NCBI RefSeq assembly: GCF_026003995.1
Contig: NZ_BPIG01000001.1
Span: forward strand, 1-64,000
Origin: Tepidiforma sp.
GTDB lineage: Bacteria > Chloroflexota > Dehalococcoidia > Tepidiformales > Tepidiformaceae
Direction: 5' to 3'
Length of the DNA: 64,000 nt
The notes under the pieces are model-generated. The model saw nothing but the letters and a program-made list of their open reading frames with translations. It ran no database searches and was not told where the DNA came from. This document shows, piece after piece, positions 9,039 to 19,347 of this stretch. The translations under genes and the position numbers were made by a program. Numbering within the stretch: the first letter of the stretch is position 1; each line of letters starts with the position of its first letter.

Positions 9039-10261
9039 CAGGCGCCCCTCACCTTCGCCTCGAGCAGCCCGAGCAGCTCCTCCCGCAGCGCGCCGTCCGG
9101 CACCCGGCTGACGACCTCCTCGAGGAAAGCCCAGACGAGCATCGCCTCGGCCGCCGGCCGCGGGATGCCGCGCGTCTGCAGGTAGAACAGCTGCTCTTCG
9201 TCCACCGGGCCGGCCGTGGCGCCGTGCGAGGCGCGGATGACGTTGCTGGTCAGGATTTCGAGCACCGGGTCGCTGTCGGCCCGCGCCGTCTTGCTCAGCA
9301 GCAGGTTCCGGTTCTCCTGGTTCGCGTCGGCGTTCTTCGCCCCGAGCCCGACGCGCGTCAGCCCGTAGTAGACCGACCGGGCAGAATCGCGCAGCGCCGC
9401 CTTGTAGAGCAGGTCGCTCCGCGTATCGGGGCCGATGTGGTCCTGCAGCGTGTAGAAGTCGACGTACTCCTCGCCGCGGCCGTACGCCAGCCCGAGCAGC
9501 TCCGAGCTCGCTGTCCCCCGGCCGACGAGCGACGACTCCAGCTGACCCTTGCACCACCCGCCCGCTCAGCACGAGCTGGAGGTTCTGGAAGGCGGCATCC
9601 CGCTCCGCCCCCAGCATCCGCTGGTACCCAAACGACCGCGTCGCCGGCCCCCAGCGATGCACAACGTAGTAGCGAACCTCGGAGCCCGGCCCCGGGAAAG
9701 ATTTCGGCCGACCGGCACCGCGAGGATCTCCGCCTCGTCCGAGCTGTACTCCTCGACCACCGTCACCCGGCTGTTCGCGACCCGTCACGATGACCGTGTG
9801 CGGCGTCGTCGAGCTGCGCGCCGCTCGACCGACCGCCGGATGCGCACCGGCGACGCCGGCTCGGCGTTCGCCGGCACATCGACGATGACCGCTTCCCGCA
9901 AAAACGCGTAGTGCAGCGCGGTGAACCGGTCCGTCCCCGCCGCTACCGCCGACCCGAGCCGCTGGGCCAGCCGCTCCGCGGTCGCGCCCTCCGCGAACCC
10001 GTGCGTCGTCACCGTGACGGCGTCGTCGGCCTCGACTGCAATCGATTCATCCTGTTCGACCGGGTAGCGCGCCAGGTCGATCGACCGCGCGTCGTAGTAC
10101 TTCCACGGCCGCGACTGGTAGCTGTCGGGCCACTCGAGTTCATCAGCCAGCGCTGCAGCCTCGGCGCGCAGGCGGGCCAGCCAGGCGGGGTCGCCGAGCT
10201 GTTCGCCCAGCGCCCGCGCGGCCGCCGTAATTCGGACCCGTTCCTCGGTTGTTGATGTCAT
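9038..10261 (-). CDS. sufD: FeS assembly protein SufD (frameshifted in this sequence)
   Basis: Restored length is about 400 residues, as expected for SufD of the SufBC2D scaffold. The N-terminal part (MTSTTEERV..., 10261 to about 9815) and C-terminal part (to 9038, including IRASHGATAGPVDEEQLFYL, which carries the conserved SufB/SufD signature) are sound. Between about 9540 and 9830 the homologous sequence hops between frames at four or five points. Recognisable pieces are VVEEYSSDEAEILAVP and SEVRYYVVHRWGPATRSFGYQR. Clustered indels in an otherwise intact operon point to consensus errors rather than a pseudogene, but this cannot be proven here. Confidence 0.8.
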
Positions 10262-10325
10262 ACAGCTCCTCCGCCGGCACGCATCGTGCCGGGCTCGCAT
10301 TGCGGGTTCGGCGGTCGGGCCGGCC

Positions 10326-11729
10326 TCAGCCGACCGCGCCCTCCATCTGCAGCTCGATCAGCCGGTTCAGCTCCACGGCGTACTCCATCGGGAGCTCCTT
10401 CACAATCGGCTCCACGAAGCCGTTCACGATCATCTTGGCCGCCGCCTCTTCCGAAAGCCCGCGGCTCATCAGGTAGAACAGCTGGTCCTCGCCAAGCTTC
10501 GAAACGTACGCCTCGTGCTGGATGTGCACGTCCGGCGCGTCGATCTCCATCGTCGGGTACGTGTCCGAGCGCGACTCCTCATCGAGCAGCAGCGCGTCGC
10601 ACCGCACCGTCGACTTCACGTTCTCGCACCCCTCGTACACCTTCAGCAGGCCCCGGTAGCTCGTCCGGCCGCCGTCCTTGCTGAGCGACTTCGAAATGAT
10701 GGTCGACGTCGTGTTCGAGGCCGCGTGCACAATCTTGCCGCCCGCGTCCTGGTGCTGCCCCTTCCCGGCAAACGCCAGCGAGAGGATCTCGCCGTGCGCG
10801 CCCGGCTCCATCAGGTACACGCTCGGGTACTTCATCGTGAGCTTCGAGCCGAGGTTGCCGTCCACCCACTCCATTACCGCGTCCTGGTACGCCACCGCGC
10901 GCTTCGTCACCAGGTTGTACACGTTGTTCGACCAGTTCTGGATGGTCGTGTACCGCACCCGCGCGCCCCGCTTCACGATGATCTCCACCACCGCGCTGTG
11001 CAGCGAGTCGCTCCGGTAGATCGGCGCCGTGCACCCCTCGACGTAGTGCACCTGGCTCCCCTCGTCCGCGATGATCAGCGTCCGCTCGAACTGCCCCATG
11101 TTCTGGGTGTTGATGCGGAAGTACGCCTGGAGCGGAATCTCCACCTTCACGCCCTTCGGCACGTAGATGAACGAACCGCCGCTCCACACCGCGCTGTTCA
11201 GCGCCGCGTACCGGTTATCGGCCGGCGGCACCACCGTCCCGAAGTACTCCTTGAAAATATCCTCGTGCTCCTTCAGCGCCTGGTCGGTGCCGAGGAAGAT
11301 GACGCCCTGCTTCTCCAGGTCCTCGCGGATGTTGTGGTACACCACCTCGGAGTCGTACTGCGCCCCGACGCCCGCGAGGTACTTCCGCTCCGCCTCCGGA
11401 ATGCCGAGCCGGTCGAACGTCCGCCGGATGTACTCCGGCACGTCATCCCACGAGCGCTCGTCCCGGTCGGTCGCCTTCACGTAGTAGTGGATGTCGTCGA
11501 AGTTGATCTCCTTCAGCTGCGGGCTGCCCCAGGGCGGGTCCTGCTTCTGCCAGAAGATCTCGAGCGCCCGCAGCCGGAACTCGCGCATCCACTGCGGCTC
11601 GCCCTTCATGTCCGAGATGATGTTCACGATCTCCCGGCTCAGGCCCTTGTTCGCCTTGAACAGCGCCTCCTCCGGGTCGTAGAACCCCCACTTGTATTCG
11701 CCAACGATCGCTTCAGGTGCCGTCGTCAT
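10326..11729 (-). CDS. sufB: FeS assembly protein SufB
   Basis: A 467-residue SufB with intact frame. Typical segments are [23 protein letters not shown], the VEGCTAPIY loop and the C-terminal [22 protein letters not shown]. It scaffolds nascent Fe-S clusters together with SufC and SufD. It lies between sufC and sufD, the usual order, with 54- and 64-base gaps. Confidence 0.95.
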   Translation of the reverse strand: MTTAPEAIVGEYKWGFYDPEEALFKANKGLSREIVNIISDMKGEPQWMREFRLRALEIFWQKQDPPWGSPQLKEINFDDIHYYVKATDRDERSWDDVPEYIRRTFDRLGIPEAERKYLAGVGAQYDSEVVYHNIREDLEKQGVIFLGTDQALKEHEDIFKEYFGTVVPPADNRYAALNSAVWSGGSFIYVPKGVKVEIPLQAYFRINTQNMGQFERTLIIADEGSQVHYVEGCTAPIYRSDSLHSAVVEIIVKRGARVRYTTIQNWSNNVYNLVTKRAVAYQDAVMEWVDGNLGSKLTMKYPSVYLMEPGAHGEILSLAFAGKGQHQDAGGKIVHAASNTTSTIISKSLSKDGGRTSYRGLLKVYEGCENVKSTVRCDALLLDEESRSDTYPTMEIDAPDVHIQHEAYVSKLGEDQLFYLMSRGLSEEAAAKMIVNGFVEPIVKELPMEYAVELNRLIELQMEGAVG

Positions 11730-11783
11730 TTCCCCTCTTCTCCTCTCGATGACGCGCGGGGCGCAGCTGCACCCCGGCGAGGG

Positions 11784-12536
<753 letters not shown>

Positions 12537-12557
12537 CAGCTTCTTCTCCTTTGTCGC

Positions 12558-13205
12558 CTATCGCAGGTCGACGGTTTCGATGATCTGCCGCTGGCCCGGC
12601 GTCCCCCGGACCAGGTACTCACAGCAGGGCGCGCCATCCACAATCCGGTTCAGCTGCTCAACGTCGCGGCCGAGCAGCAGCTCGATCGCCTTCCGGTCCG
12701 CTTCGCAGGGCAGGTCCGAAATCTGCGCAGCAGCGTGGTACGGGCACGAGGTGTTCACCAGGTGGATGCCGTCCGGCTCCAGGCGCCACTCCTCGAGAAT
12801 CCCCTCGCGCCGCAGCACCTCGGTCACCCGCGCAACAATCTCCTCGACCGCCGCCCCGTCCGGAATCTCGTCCCGGTGGCGCGATGCGAGCGACTCGGCC
12901 ACATTCGCCAGCACCTCGGCCACAACGTCCGGGCGCTGCTCCAGCCCACGGAGCATTCGCGCCATCAGGTCGGCGTACGCCGGCGGAATCGTCCCGAACG
13001 CCTTCTCCGTCGGGAAGTAGGCGTAATAGGGCCGGCCCGTCGCCTGCTTCACGGCCCGCGCTTCCACCAGCCCATCGGCCCGCAGGTTATCGAGGTGCCG
13101 CCGCACGGCCGCCGGGCTGATGTCGAACACCTCGGCCAGCGTCTCGGCGCGGGCGCCGCGGTGCTCCACGATGTAGGCGAGGATGCGGTCGCGCGTTCCC
13201 TGCAT
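12558..13205 (-). CDS. sufR: SufR-like Fe-S-sensing transcriptional regulator
   Basis: A 215-residue regulator with an N-terminal winged helix (ILAYIVEHRGARAETLAEVFDISPAAVRRHLDNL) and a C-terminal sensor half. Four cysteines in SCPYHAAA, LPCEAD and GAPCCEY fit the cluster ligands of SufR. SufR in cyanobacteria represses suf genes and itself when carrying a cluster. Its place as first gene of the suf operon and the CAAC-N6-GTTG operator just upstream agree. The ATG at 13205 has GGAGG only one base away, too close for a normal Shine-Dalgarno, and may be leaderless. Confidence 0.88.
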   Translation of the reverse strand: MQGTRDRILAYIVEHRGARAETLAEVFDISPAAVRRHLDNLRADGLVEARAVKQATGRPYYAYFPTEKAFGTIPPAYADLMARMLRGLEQRPDVVAEVLANVAESLASRHRDEIPDGAAVEEIVARVTEVLRREGILEEWRLEPDGIHLVNTSCPYHAAAQISDLPCEADRKAIELLLGRDVEQLNRIVDGAPCCEYLVRGTPGQRQIIETVDLR

Positions 13206-13211
13206 GCCTCC

Positions 13212-13240
13212 ACGGTAGCCCACTTCCGGGACTTTCGCAA
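13212..13240 (-). promoter_or_regulatory. Candidate sufR promoter, possibly leaderless
   Basis: On the minus strand TTGCGA (13240-13235) and TACCGT (13217-13212) are separated by 17 bases. Transcription would begin at or just beside the ATG at 13205. The -35 lies inside the SufR-type palindrome, so bound repressor would block polymerase. Confidence 0.45.
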
Positions 13241-13258
13241 CTTCAATGTTGCGAAAGT
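13231..13258. promoter_or_regulatory. SufR-type operator palindrome
   Basis: ACTTTCGCAAC (13231-13241), TTCAAT spacer, GTTGCGAAAGT (13248-13258): perfect 11-bp arms. The core is CAAC-N6-GTTG, the form I recall for cyanobacterial SufR binding sites. It starts 26 bases upstream of sufR and contains the last codons and the stop of the preceding YihY-like gene. Confidence 0.75.
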
Positions 13259-14196
13259 TCCGATCCCCCCCGCCCGCTCCACGCAGCCAGCAGCTCCGGC
13301 CCCGGCAGCCGCTCAGCCCGCCGCGCCTCGCGCCGCATCCGCAGCGCCCGCCCGAACTCCGCCCCGAACAGCAGGATCGACCCGTTGACGTACATCCAGA
13401 GCAAAAACGCGAGCGCCGTCCCGAAGCCCGCATAGATGGCCGTGTCGCGCGAAAAGCTCGACTGGGCAATCACCAGGGCCACGAGGTTCTTGGCAAGCTC
13501 GAACAGCACCGTCGCAAGGGCCGCCCCCGCCAGCGCATCCCGCCACGCAGGCCGCGCCGCCGGCGTCACCCGGTACAGCACCACGAACATCGTGAAGGTG
13601 ACGACCGGCGCCAGCACCAGCCCCACAATCTCAGTCATCAGCGCACGGTCCATGGGGAACGGCGCAGCCCCGTCCACCCGCGCCACCACCACCCGCGCCA
13701 TCGCGGTCGCCGCCACCGAAAGCGCAACCAGCGCACCCACCACCATGACCAGCAGGATGTCGATCAGCTTTCCCCGCCAGAACGGCCGGCTCACCTTCGC
13801 ATGCGCCGTCGCGTTCAGCCCGTTCCGCACGGCCCCGAAAATCCCGCTCGATGCCCAGACCAGGAACACCAGGCCGAACCCCAGGCTCGCCGGGCTGAAC
13901 TGCTGCGCCCTCCGCACAATCTCCTCCACATTCGCCCGCACGTCCTCCGTCTCCCGCAGCGGAACCTGCTCGAACACCCAGTCCACGATCGCCTGCCGGT
14001 CAGCAAACAGGCCGAAGACAGAGAGCGTGATCAGCCCCAGCGGGATAATGGAGAAGATTGCGTAATACGCGATCGCCGCCGCATAGGTCGTGCAGTTGTC
14101 GTCCAGGTAGCCGCGTACCGCCGCCGCGACGACATCGACCGGCGCCCGGACCGGCCCCGGGACCGCCCTCCAAGAGCGCCCGGCGCGCGTTCTCAT
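13243..14196 (-). CDS. YihY/BrkB-family membrane protein
   Basis: A 317-residue integral membrane protein of the YihY/BrkB family. The characteristic N-terminal DNCTTYAAAIAYYAIFSIIPL and about six hydrophobic segments are present, with ALAFLLWMYVNGSILLFGAEF near the C terminus. The family was once called RNase BN; its molecular role is unclear. Its stop codon falls inside the SufR operator, so the last codons double as regulatory DNA. Same strand as the suf operon but unlikely to share its function. Confidence 0.85.
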   Translation of the reverse strand: MRTRAGRSWRAVPGPVRAPVDVVAAAVRGYLDDNCTTYAAAIAYYAIFSIIPLGLITLSVFGLFADRQAIVDWVFEQVPLRETEDVRANVEEIVRRAQQFSPASLGFGLVFLVWASSGIFGAVRNGLNATAHAKVSRPFWRGKLIDILLVMVVGALVALSVAATAMARVVVARVDGAAPFPMDRALMTEIVGLVLAPVVTFTMFVVLYRVTPAARPAWRDALAGAALATVLFELAKNLVALVIAQSSFSRDTAIYAGFGTALAFLLWMYVNGSILLFGAEFGRALRMRREARRAERLPGPELLAAWSGRGGSELSQH

Positions 14197-14200
14197 CGCC

Positions 14201-15316
14201 TCATCTTAGGCGCAGGGCCGCGCTCCCGGGAACCGCGCCAGCCGCCAGCGCCTCCAGCGCCTCCTGCCACATCGGCCCGACCCGCTCCCACCCGAACCGC
14301 CGTGCAGCCGCCCGGAACGGCTCGCGCGGCGGCAGCGGCCCCGTGAGCAGCGCCCGGAGCCGCGCCATCAGCCCCGCTTCATCCTCCCAGAGCAGGTCGT
14401 GGTGCTCCGCCGGCACCAGCTCCGGGTAGGCATACCGCCGCGGCGCACACGGAATGCACCCCGCCGCCATCGCCTCCACCATCCCAATGCCGAAGAACTC
14501 GTGCCGCGTCGTGCTCACCGCGATATCGGCCATCCGCAGCAGCCGCGCGTACTCCTCCCGCGAGGCCGCGAACCCGAAGTGCAGCAAGCGGTCGGCCAGC
14601 GTCTCGCGGATGCGCCACATCGCCGGGCTCGGGTTCTCCCCCGGCTCGCCCGCGATGATGAGCTGGAATGGCACCCCCTCCTCCGCCAGCCGCCGCACGG
14701 CCCGCTCGAACAGCTCCGGCGCCTTGTCGAACTCCCACCGGTGGTTCCACAGGAGCGTACGCGGCTCCCCGCGCTCCTCCGGGCCCTCGAGCCAGCCGAG
14801 TTCAGACCCCGACCGGCAGCACCAGGCTCTTCGCCGCGATCGCGGCGATCCCCTCCGCCGTGAGCCAGTTGTTCGGCTCCCGCTCAAGCTGCCGGAACGC
14901 CCCCAGCAGGTCCGCCCGGTGGAACTCCGAATTGAACGCCGCCGCATCGGCCGCCAGCGCGCTCCGGTAGTTGATCTGCCCGAACCACGAGTTGAACTTC
15001 GTCCCGCGCAGCCGCGGATAGGTCACCTGGTTCTCGTGGAAGTACACCATCGCCGGCGTCCCGCCCAGCCGCCGCCGCGTCAGTGCGAGGAACTCCGCGA
15101 GGTCGACCATATCCGTCGCAACCACCACGTCGAACGCTCCCGCCCACCCGCTCGAACTGCCGCGCCAGCTCCTCCGCGCCCCGCCGCATCCGCCGCCGCC
15201 ATCCGCCCGCCGGCAGCGCCAGCACCTCCCAGTCAAGCCGCGTGTGCTGCAGCAGCCCGGTCAGGAACGCCCGGTGGCTCCCGCCATCGAACGGCTGGAG
15301 AAACAGCCCGCCGCAT
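14201..15316 (-). CDS. tRNA-queuosine mannosyltransferase-like glycosyltransferase (frameshifted)
   Basis: Restored length is about 370 residues. The N-terminal LFLQPFDGGSHRAFL and YFHENQVTYPR segments are hallmarks of the DUF3524 domain. The C-terminal GT-B half has TRHEFFGIGMVEAMAAGC, followed by RRYAYPELVP. This combination matches the GTDC1 family, whose animal member adds mannose to queuosine in tRNA-Asp. The presence of queA in the same window fits a queuosine-related role, but the substrate is inferred. At least two indels interrupt the gene, near 15140 and at a G run near 14815. A third near 15308 is likely, because no start codon exists in frame; ATG 15316 would serve after a one-base correction. 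Confidence 0.65.
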
Positions 15317-15326
15317 CCCTCGCAAC

Positions 15327-15698
15327 CTACAGGTGGCCCAGCTCGGCCAGCCGCTGGAGCGCCGCCTCGAGTCTCCCGGTCCTCCGGGTCCACCGACCGG
15401 TACTGCGCGCACGCAGTGGCCCCCGTACTTCTCCACGAGGTACCAGTCGTCGTCGATGATGAAATCCGGCCGCGGCTCGACCCGGCGGGTCCTTGTCGAA
15501 CATCCCGTCCACCCACTCCGAAAGCCCGTGGAGGTGCACCACCCGCTCGACATGCGCCAGCCCGGCCGCGCTCCAGACGTACACCCGGTGGCCGGCCGCC
15601 TTCAGCCGCTGCATCGCCTCCCGCGCGCCCGGGCGGAGCGCGTTCGTGTGCTGGTCGATGTGCACCAGCGTCTGGTCGACATCGAAGAAGATGTTCAC
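15327..15698 (-). CDS. Small HAD-superfamily phosphatase (frameshifted)
   Basis: About 123 residues after correction. FFDVDQTLVHID is the HAD motif I (DxDxT), VYVWSAAG motif II, and PDFIIDDDWYLVEKYGG motif III/IV with its acidic pair. No cap domain fits, so it is a minimal HAD phosphatase of unknown substrate. A GTG start at 15698 with GGGAGGG upstream overlaps a TGA in another frame. However, the frame is also open into the preceding wecA-like gene, so a fusion cannot be excluded. Three indels lie near 15490, 15410 and 15370. Confidence 0.6.
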   Translation of the reverse strand: MNIFFDVDQTLVHIDQHTNALRPGAREAMQRLKAAGHRVYVWSAAGLAHVERVVHLHGLSEWVDGMFDKDPPGRAAAGFHHRRRLVPRGEVRGPLRARSTGRWTRRTGRLEAALQRLAELGHL

Positions 15699-16785
15699 CC
15701 GCGTGTCGCCCTCCCGCGGCGCCGGCGCCCGGCCCCGCCACGCCAGCATCCGCGCCGAATTCCACATCGTTCGCCCGTAGCCGAGCGCGAGCACCAGCCC
15801 GATGCCGAACGCCAGCACCCCGGCGCTCACCACCGCCGAGCCGACGCTCTTGTACCACGTGTGCGCCAGCAGCGCCGCCGCCGCAGAACACCGCCGTGAG
15901 CGCGTACACCGCCAGCGTCACCCGCACGCCCGGTGAGCCCGAGCAGCCGCTCGATCCGGTCGTGGAAGTGGTCGAAGTCGGCATGCATCGGGTTCCGCCC
16001 GTCGAGGAACCGCCGGAGGAACGCCACCGCCGTATCCAGCACCGGCAGCCCGAGCGCCACCAGCGGGATGTAGAGCGGCACCCGCCCCGTCTCGTCGAGC
16101 GCCCCCGCCACGCTCAGGCCGGCCAGGGTGAACCCGAGGAAATACGCCCCCGAATCGCCGAGGAACCGCCGCGCCTTTCCCGAGATTGAACGGGAGGAAC
16201 CCGAGGGATGCCCCGAACAGCGCCGCGAAGAGCATCGCGATGAGGTCGTGGCCGAGGTCCCACGCGATGTACGACATCGTCCCCGAGACCATCGCCGCCA
16301 TCCCGGCCGCGACCCCGTCCTGCCCGTCCACAAGGTTCACGGCATTCGTCACCAGCACGATCCACGCCACCGTCACGACCGGGTCGAGCGGCCCCAGCGC
16401 CACCGCTTCCCCGCCCGGCAGCGTCATCCGGTCGACGTGGAACCCGGAGAGGTAGAGCGCCAGCGCCGCCAGCACGTGCGTGCCGAAGCTTGAACCGCCA
16501 GTCGAGGTCGCGGAAGTCGTCCCGCGCGCCCATCGCGCAGACGATGCCGCCGCATACGCCGAGCATCAGGAACTGCCGCCGGTCCTCGCTCACGAACTCC
16601 CGCGCCTGCCCGGAAAACGCCGCCATCACGAACGGCGCCGCCACGAACCCGGCGAGGATGCTGATCCCGCCGATGCGCGGCATCAGTTCGCCTTTCCGCC
16701 CCCGCTTCGTCGGCAGGCGGAGCAGCCACGTGAGCGGCAGCGCCACCGCGAACGCAGCCAGCGCCGTGCCGACCTCAAGCCACAC
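15695..16785 (-). CDS. WecA/TagO-like polyprenyl-phosphate GlcNAc-1-phosphate transferase (frameshifted)
   Basis: A polytopic membrane enzyme of the MraY/WecA family, about 360 residues once restored. Motifs are RIGGISILAGF, MGARDDFRDL, NAVNLVDGQDGVAAG, FLGDSGAYFLGF and MHADFDHFHDRI; the last is typical of WecA/TagO rather than MraY. It would start a lipid-linked glycan by moving a sugar-phosphate from a UDP-sugar to undecaprenyl phosphate. Start is GTG 16785. Extra single bases near 16487, 16190, 15935 and 15890 shift the frame; correcting each restores continuous membrane segments. The 3-prime boundary is uncertain. Confidence 0.7.
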
Positions 16786-16845
16786 GCGTCATCACCGGCA
16801 TCTCCCGCGGCATGCTGCGCATGGTACGCCGGCGCGCCGCTGAGG

Positions 16846-17542
16846 TCAGCCCCGGGCGGCCACCGTATGCGCCACCAGCTGGCCGTCGTGCATCTCCAGC
16901 ACGCGGTCCGCCATCTCGGCCATCGCCATGTCGTGGGTGACCATCAGCCCGAGCTTATCGCGCCCCTTCACTTCGGCGATGAGCGATTCGACGACCTGCT
17001 TGCCGCGCGCCGAATCGAGGCTCGCCGTCGGCTCGTCCACCAGCACCAGCTCGGGGTCGTTCATCAGCGCCCGCGCGATGGCGACGCGCTGCCGCTCGCC
17101 GCCGCTCAGCTCGGTCGCCAGCGCATCCCGCCGGGCCGCGAGCCCCAGCTCCTCGAGCAGCTGGTCGGCCCGCGCCCGGGCCGCCTTCAGGTCGCTCCCG
17201 TTGATGCGCGCCATCACGAGCAGGTTCTCCCGCGCCGTCAGGTAGGGCAGCAGGTTGTTCGCCTGGAAGACGAACCCGACCTTCTGGCGCCGGTATTCCG
17301 CCAGCTCCTTCCCCCGCAGCCGGGCGATGTCCCGGCCGTTCACCTCGATCGCTGCCGCGCGTCGGGGTCAGCAGGCCGCCGATCATCGCCAGCATCGTCG
17401 TCTTGCCGGAGCCGCTCGGGCCGACGATGGCCACGAATTCGCCCGGCTCCGTCGCGAAGCTCACCCCGCGGACGGCGTGGACCGCGCGCTCGCCTTCGCC
17501 ATAAATCTTTTCGAGGTTCTCGACCTTCAAGCGGATGCTCAT
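16846..17542 (-). CDS. ABC transporter ATP-binding protein, MacB/LolD type (one frameshift)
   Basis: A cytoplasmic ATPase of about 230 residues. Walker A is GPSGSGKTT, the Q-loop VGFVFQANNLLPYLTA, the signature LSGGERQR and Walker B LVLVDEPTASLD. One indel near 17355, between LLTPTRG and IEVNGRDIARL, splits it into two ORF-track entries. It is adjacent to an FtsX-like permease, so the pair forms an exporter or mechanotransmission-type ABC system rather than a classic importer. Confidence 0.8.
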
Positions 17543-17573
17543 CCCGTTGCTCCCTTCTCGCTGCCGCCGCGGG

Positions 17574-18677
17574 CTACTGCTGCTGCCCGAGCGCGATGAT
17601 CGGGTCGACCTTCGCCACCTGCCGCCCGGAGAACAGCACGCCGAGGACGGCCATCAACAGCAGCAGCGCGCTCGTCGTCACGAACGTCCCCGTCGTGAAG
17701 GCGATCGGAACCGGGTCCGGCACCTGCTTGATGCCCTCGTTCGTCAGCCACGCCAGCGGCACCGCGATCGCCACGCCGCCGAGCGCCACCAGCAGCGCCT
17801 GCACCAGCAGCTGCCGGAAAATGAAGCCCGTCGTCGCGCCGACCGCCTTCAGCACCCCGATCTGGGGCGTCTTCTGCAGCGTCAGCACGTAGAAGAACAC
17901 GCCGATCACGAGCCCGCCGATCAGGTAGCCGAACACTTGCAGCGCCTGCACCGTCGACTGCTGGCCGGACACGCCTTCGATGTTCGCGAACGCCGTGCTC
18001 TTCGAGACGGCCTCCCAGCCGGTGCCGCGCTTCCCCGCGAGCCCCTCGCCCTTCAGCAGCACCACCGAAGCGACGGGCGTCCCCGGCGCATTCGTGCCGT
18101 ACTTCATCTCCTGCCAGGTGCTCCGCAGCATGTACACCGAGGGCTGGAAGAAGAAGGCGCCCTCGTTCAGCTCGCCGACGATGGTGAACTCCCGCTCCTG
18201 CAGCCGGATCGCCAGCCGCACCGTATCGCCCACCTTCAGCCCGGAGGCGCGGAGGAACTGCCGGTCGGCCAGCAGGCCGTTCGCGTCGGCCGGCGTGAGC
18301 GCCCGGCCCTCCTTCACCGGCGGCTCGCCGATCGTGCCCGGGTCGTACCCCAGCACGGCCGCCGACTTCACCTTCCCGTCGTTGCGGGTGTAGTTCACCG
18401 CCATGTAGCCGAGCGGCGCCGATTCCCGCGCGCCCGACTCGCTTTCGATGCGCTCCACCGTCTCCCTGCTCAATTCGGAGCGGATGACGCTCAGCCCCGC
18501 CCGGTCCGAATAGGCGATAGCGTCGGCATCGAAGTTGCGCAGCGCCCGCCCCGCCTGCTCGTTCAGGCCGACGCCGAGCCCGTTGATCATCAGCACGAGG
18601 TAGCTGATGAGCGTGACGATCAGCCCGACGAGCGCGAACTGCAGCTTCCGCCGCCGGATTTCCAGGAAACCGATCAC
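17574..18677 (-). CDS. ABC transporter permease, FtsX/MacB-like (DevC type)
   Basis: A 367-residue membrane protein. A first transmembrane segment near residues 14-36 is followed by a large extracytoplasmic domain (about 40-245). Three C-terminal membrane segments follow (VFGYLIGGLVIGVFFYVLTL; FRQLLVQALLVALGGVAIAVPL; ALLLLMAVLGVLFSG). This is the FtsX/MacB permease layout used for export of lipoproteins, lipids or peptides. It overlaps the TetR gene by four bases (ATGA), placing regulator, permease and ATPase in one operon. The substrate is unknown. Confidence 0.82.
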   Translation of the reverse strand: MIGFLEIRRRKLQFALVGLIVTLISYLVLMINGLGVGLNEQAGRALRNFDADAIAYSDRAGLSVIRSELSRETVERIESESGARESAPLGYMAVNYTRNDGKVKSAAVLGYDPGTIGEPPVKEGRALTPADANGLLADRQFLRASGLKVGDTVRLAIRLQEREFTIVGELNEGAFFFQPSVYMLRSTWQEMKYGTNAPGTPVASVVLLKGEGLAGKRGTGWEAVSKSTAFANIEGVSGQQSTVQALQVFGYLIGGLVIGVFFYVLTLQKTPQIGVLKAVGATTGFIFRQLLVQALLVALGGVAIAVPLAWLTNEGIKQVPDPVPIAFTTGTFVTTSALLLLMAVLGVLFSGRQVAKVDPIIALGQQQ

Positions 18678-19276
18678 CGCGATACCTCCTCAGGTTCCGG
18701 TCGAATGCCATCGAGAATCAGGTCCACGCACCGCTCGAACGACGCCGCCGGGCCGCCGGGGAAGCGGCCCGGCATCATCGGCGGCAGCAGCCCGTGGGAA
18801 AAGAGCGCTGCCACCAGCAGGTGCGTCACGGCATCCGGGTCCGCGCCGGGGCGGACGAGCCCCGCCCGCGCTGCGGCGCACAGGTAGATTCGCAGCCGCT
18901 CCATCACCGCCTCGCTCGGCCCCAGCAGCCAGGCGTGGTAGGCCGGCAGGTGCTCCCATTCGGCCAGCGCCGTCCGGACGCCGCGCCCGGCCCCGGCGAA
19001 CGCCTGCAGCACCATGCGCAGGTACGGCCGCAGCTCCGCATCGAGGTCCGCCGGCTCCTCCGGCAGGGGCGCCGCCGAGAGCCGCGCGACTGCTTCGGCG
19101 TGCCCACGCGCCAGCGCCGCCCCGATGAGCTCCTCCTTCGAAGCGAAGTGCCGGAAGAGCGTCACTTCGTTCACGCCGGCGCGCGCCGCGATCTTCCGCG
19201 TCGTCGCCCCGCGGAAGCCCTCTTCGTCGAACACCTCCCGCGCAGCGGTCAGCAGCCGTTCGACGGTCGCATCCAT
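18674..19276 (-). CDS. TetR-family transcriptional regulator
   Basis: About 200 residues. The N-terminal helix-turn-helix reads LLTAAREVFDEEGFRGATTRKIAARAGVNEVTLFRHFASKEEL. The rest is a helical ligand-binding domain without obvious signature. I use the ATG at 19276; the ORF track allows one at 19294, which would put the start inside the flanking palindrome. First gene of an operon with an ABC exporter, so autoregulation and drug- or lipid-responsive control of the exporter is the natural inference. Confidence 0.85.
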   Translation of the reverse strand: MDATVERLLTAAREVFDEEGFRGATTRKIAARAGVNEVTLFRHFASKEELIGAALARGHAEAVARLSAAPLPEEPADLDAELRPYLRMVLQAFAGAGRGVRTALAEWEHLPAYHAWLLGPSEAVMERLRIYLCAAARAGLVRPGADPDAVTHLLVAALFSHGLLPPMMPGRFPGGPAASFERCVDLILDGIRPEPEEVSR

Positions 19277-19294
19277 CGCCGTCCAGCGTATCAT

Positions 19295-19306
19295 GCAAGC
19301 GCTTGC
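19295..19306. promoter_or_regulatory. Candidate TetR operator palindrome
   Basis: GCAAGCGCTTGC is a perfect 12-bp palindrome located 18 bases upstream of the chosen tetR start and 41 bases before the divergent phosphatase gene. Position and symmetry fit a TetR-family site controlling both directions. Confidence 0.5.
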
Positions 19307-19347
19307 TTGCGCGTGACCCGGCTCACCGCCGCCGCTACCATCGAGAC

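Noticed and set aside
9038-10261. sufD as a genuine pseudogene
   Set aside because: Several indels within 300 bases, with conserved protein on both sides and an intact operon, fit consensus error better.
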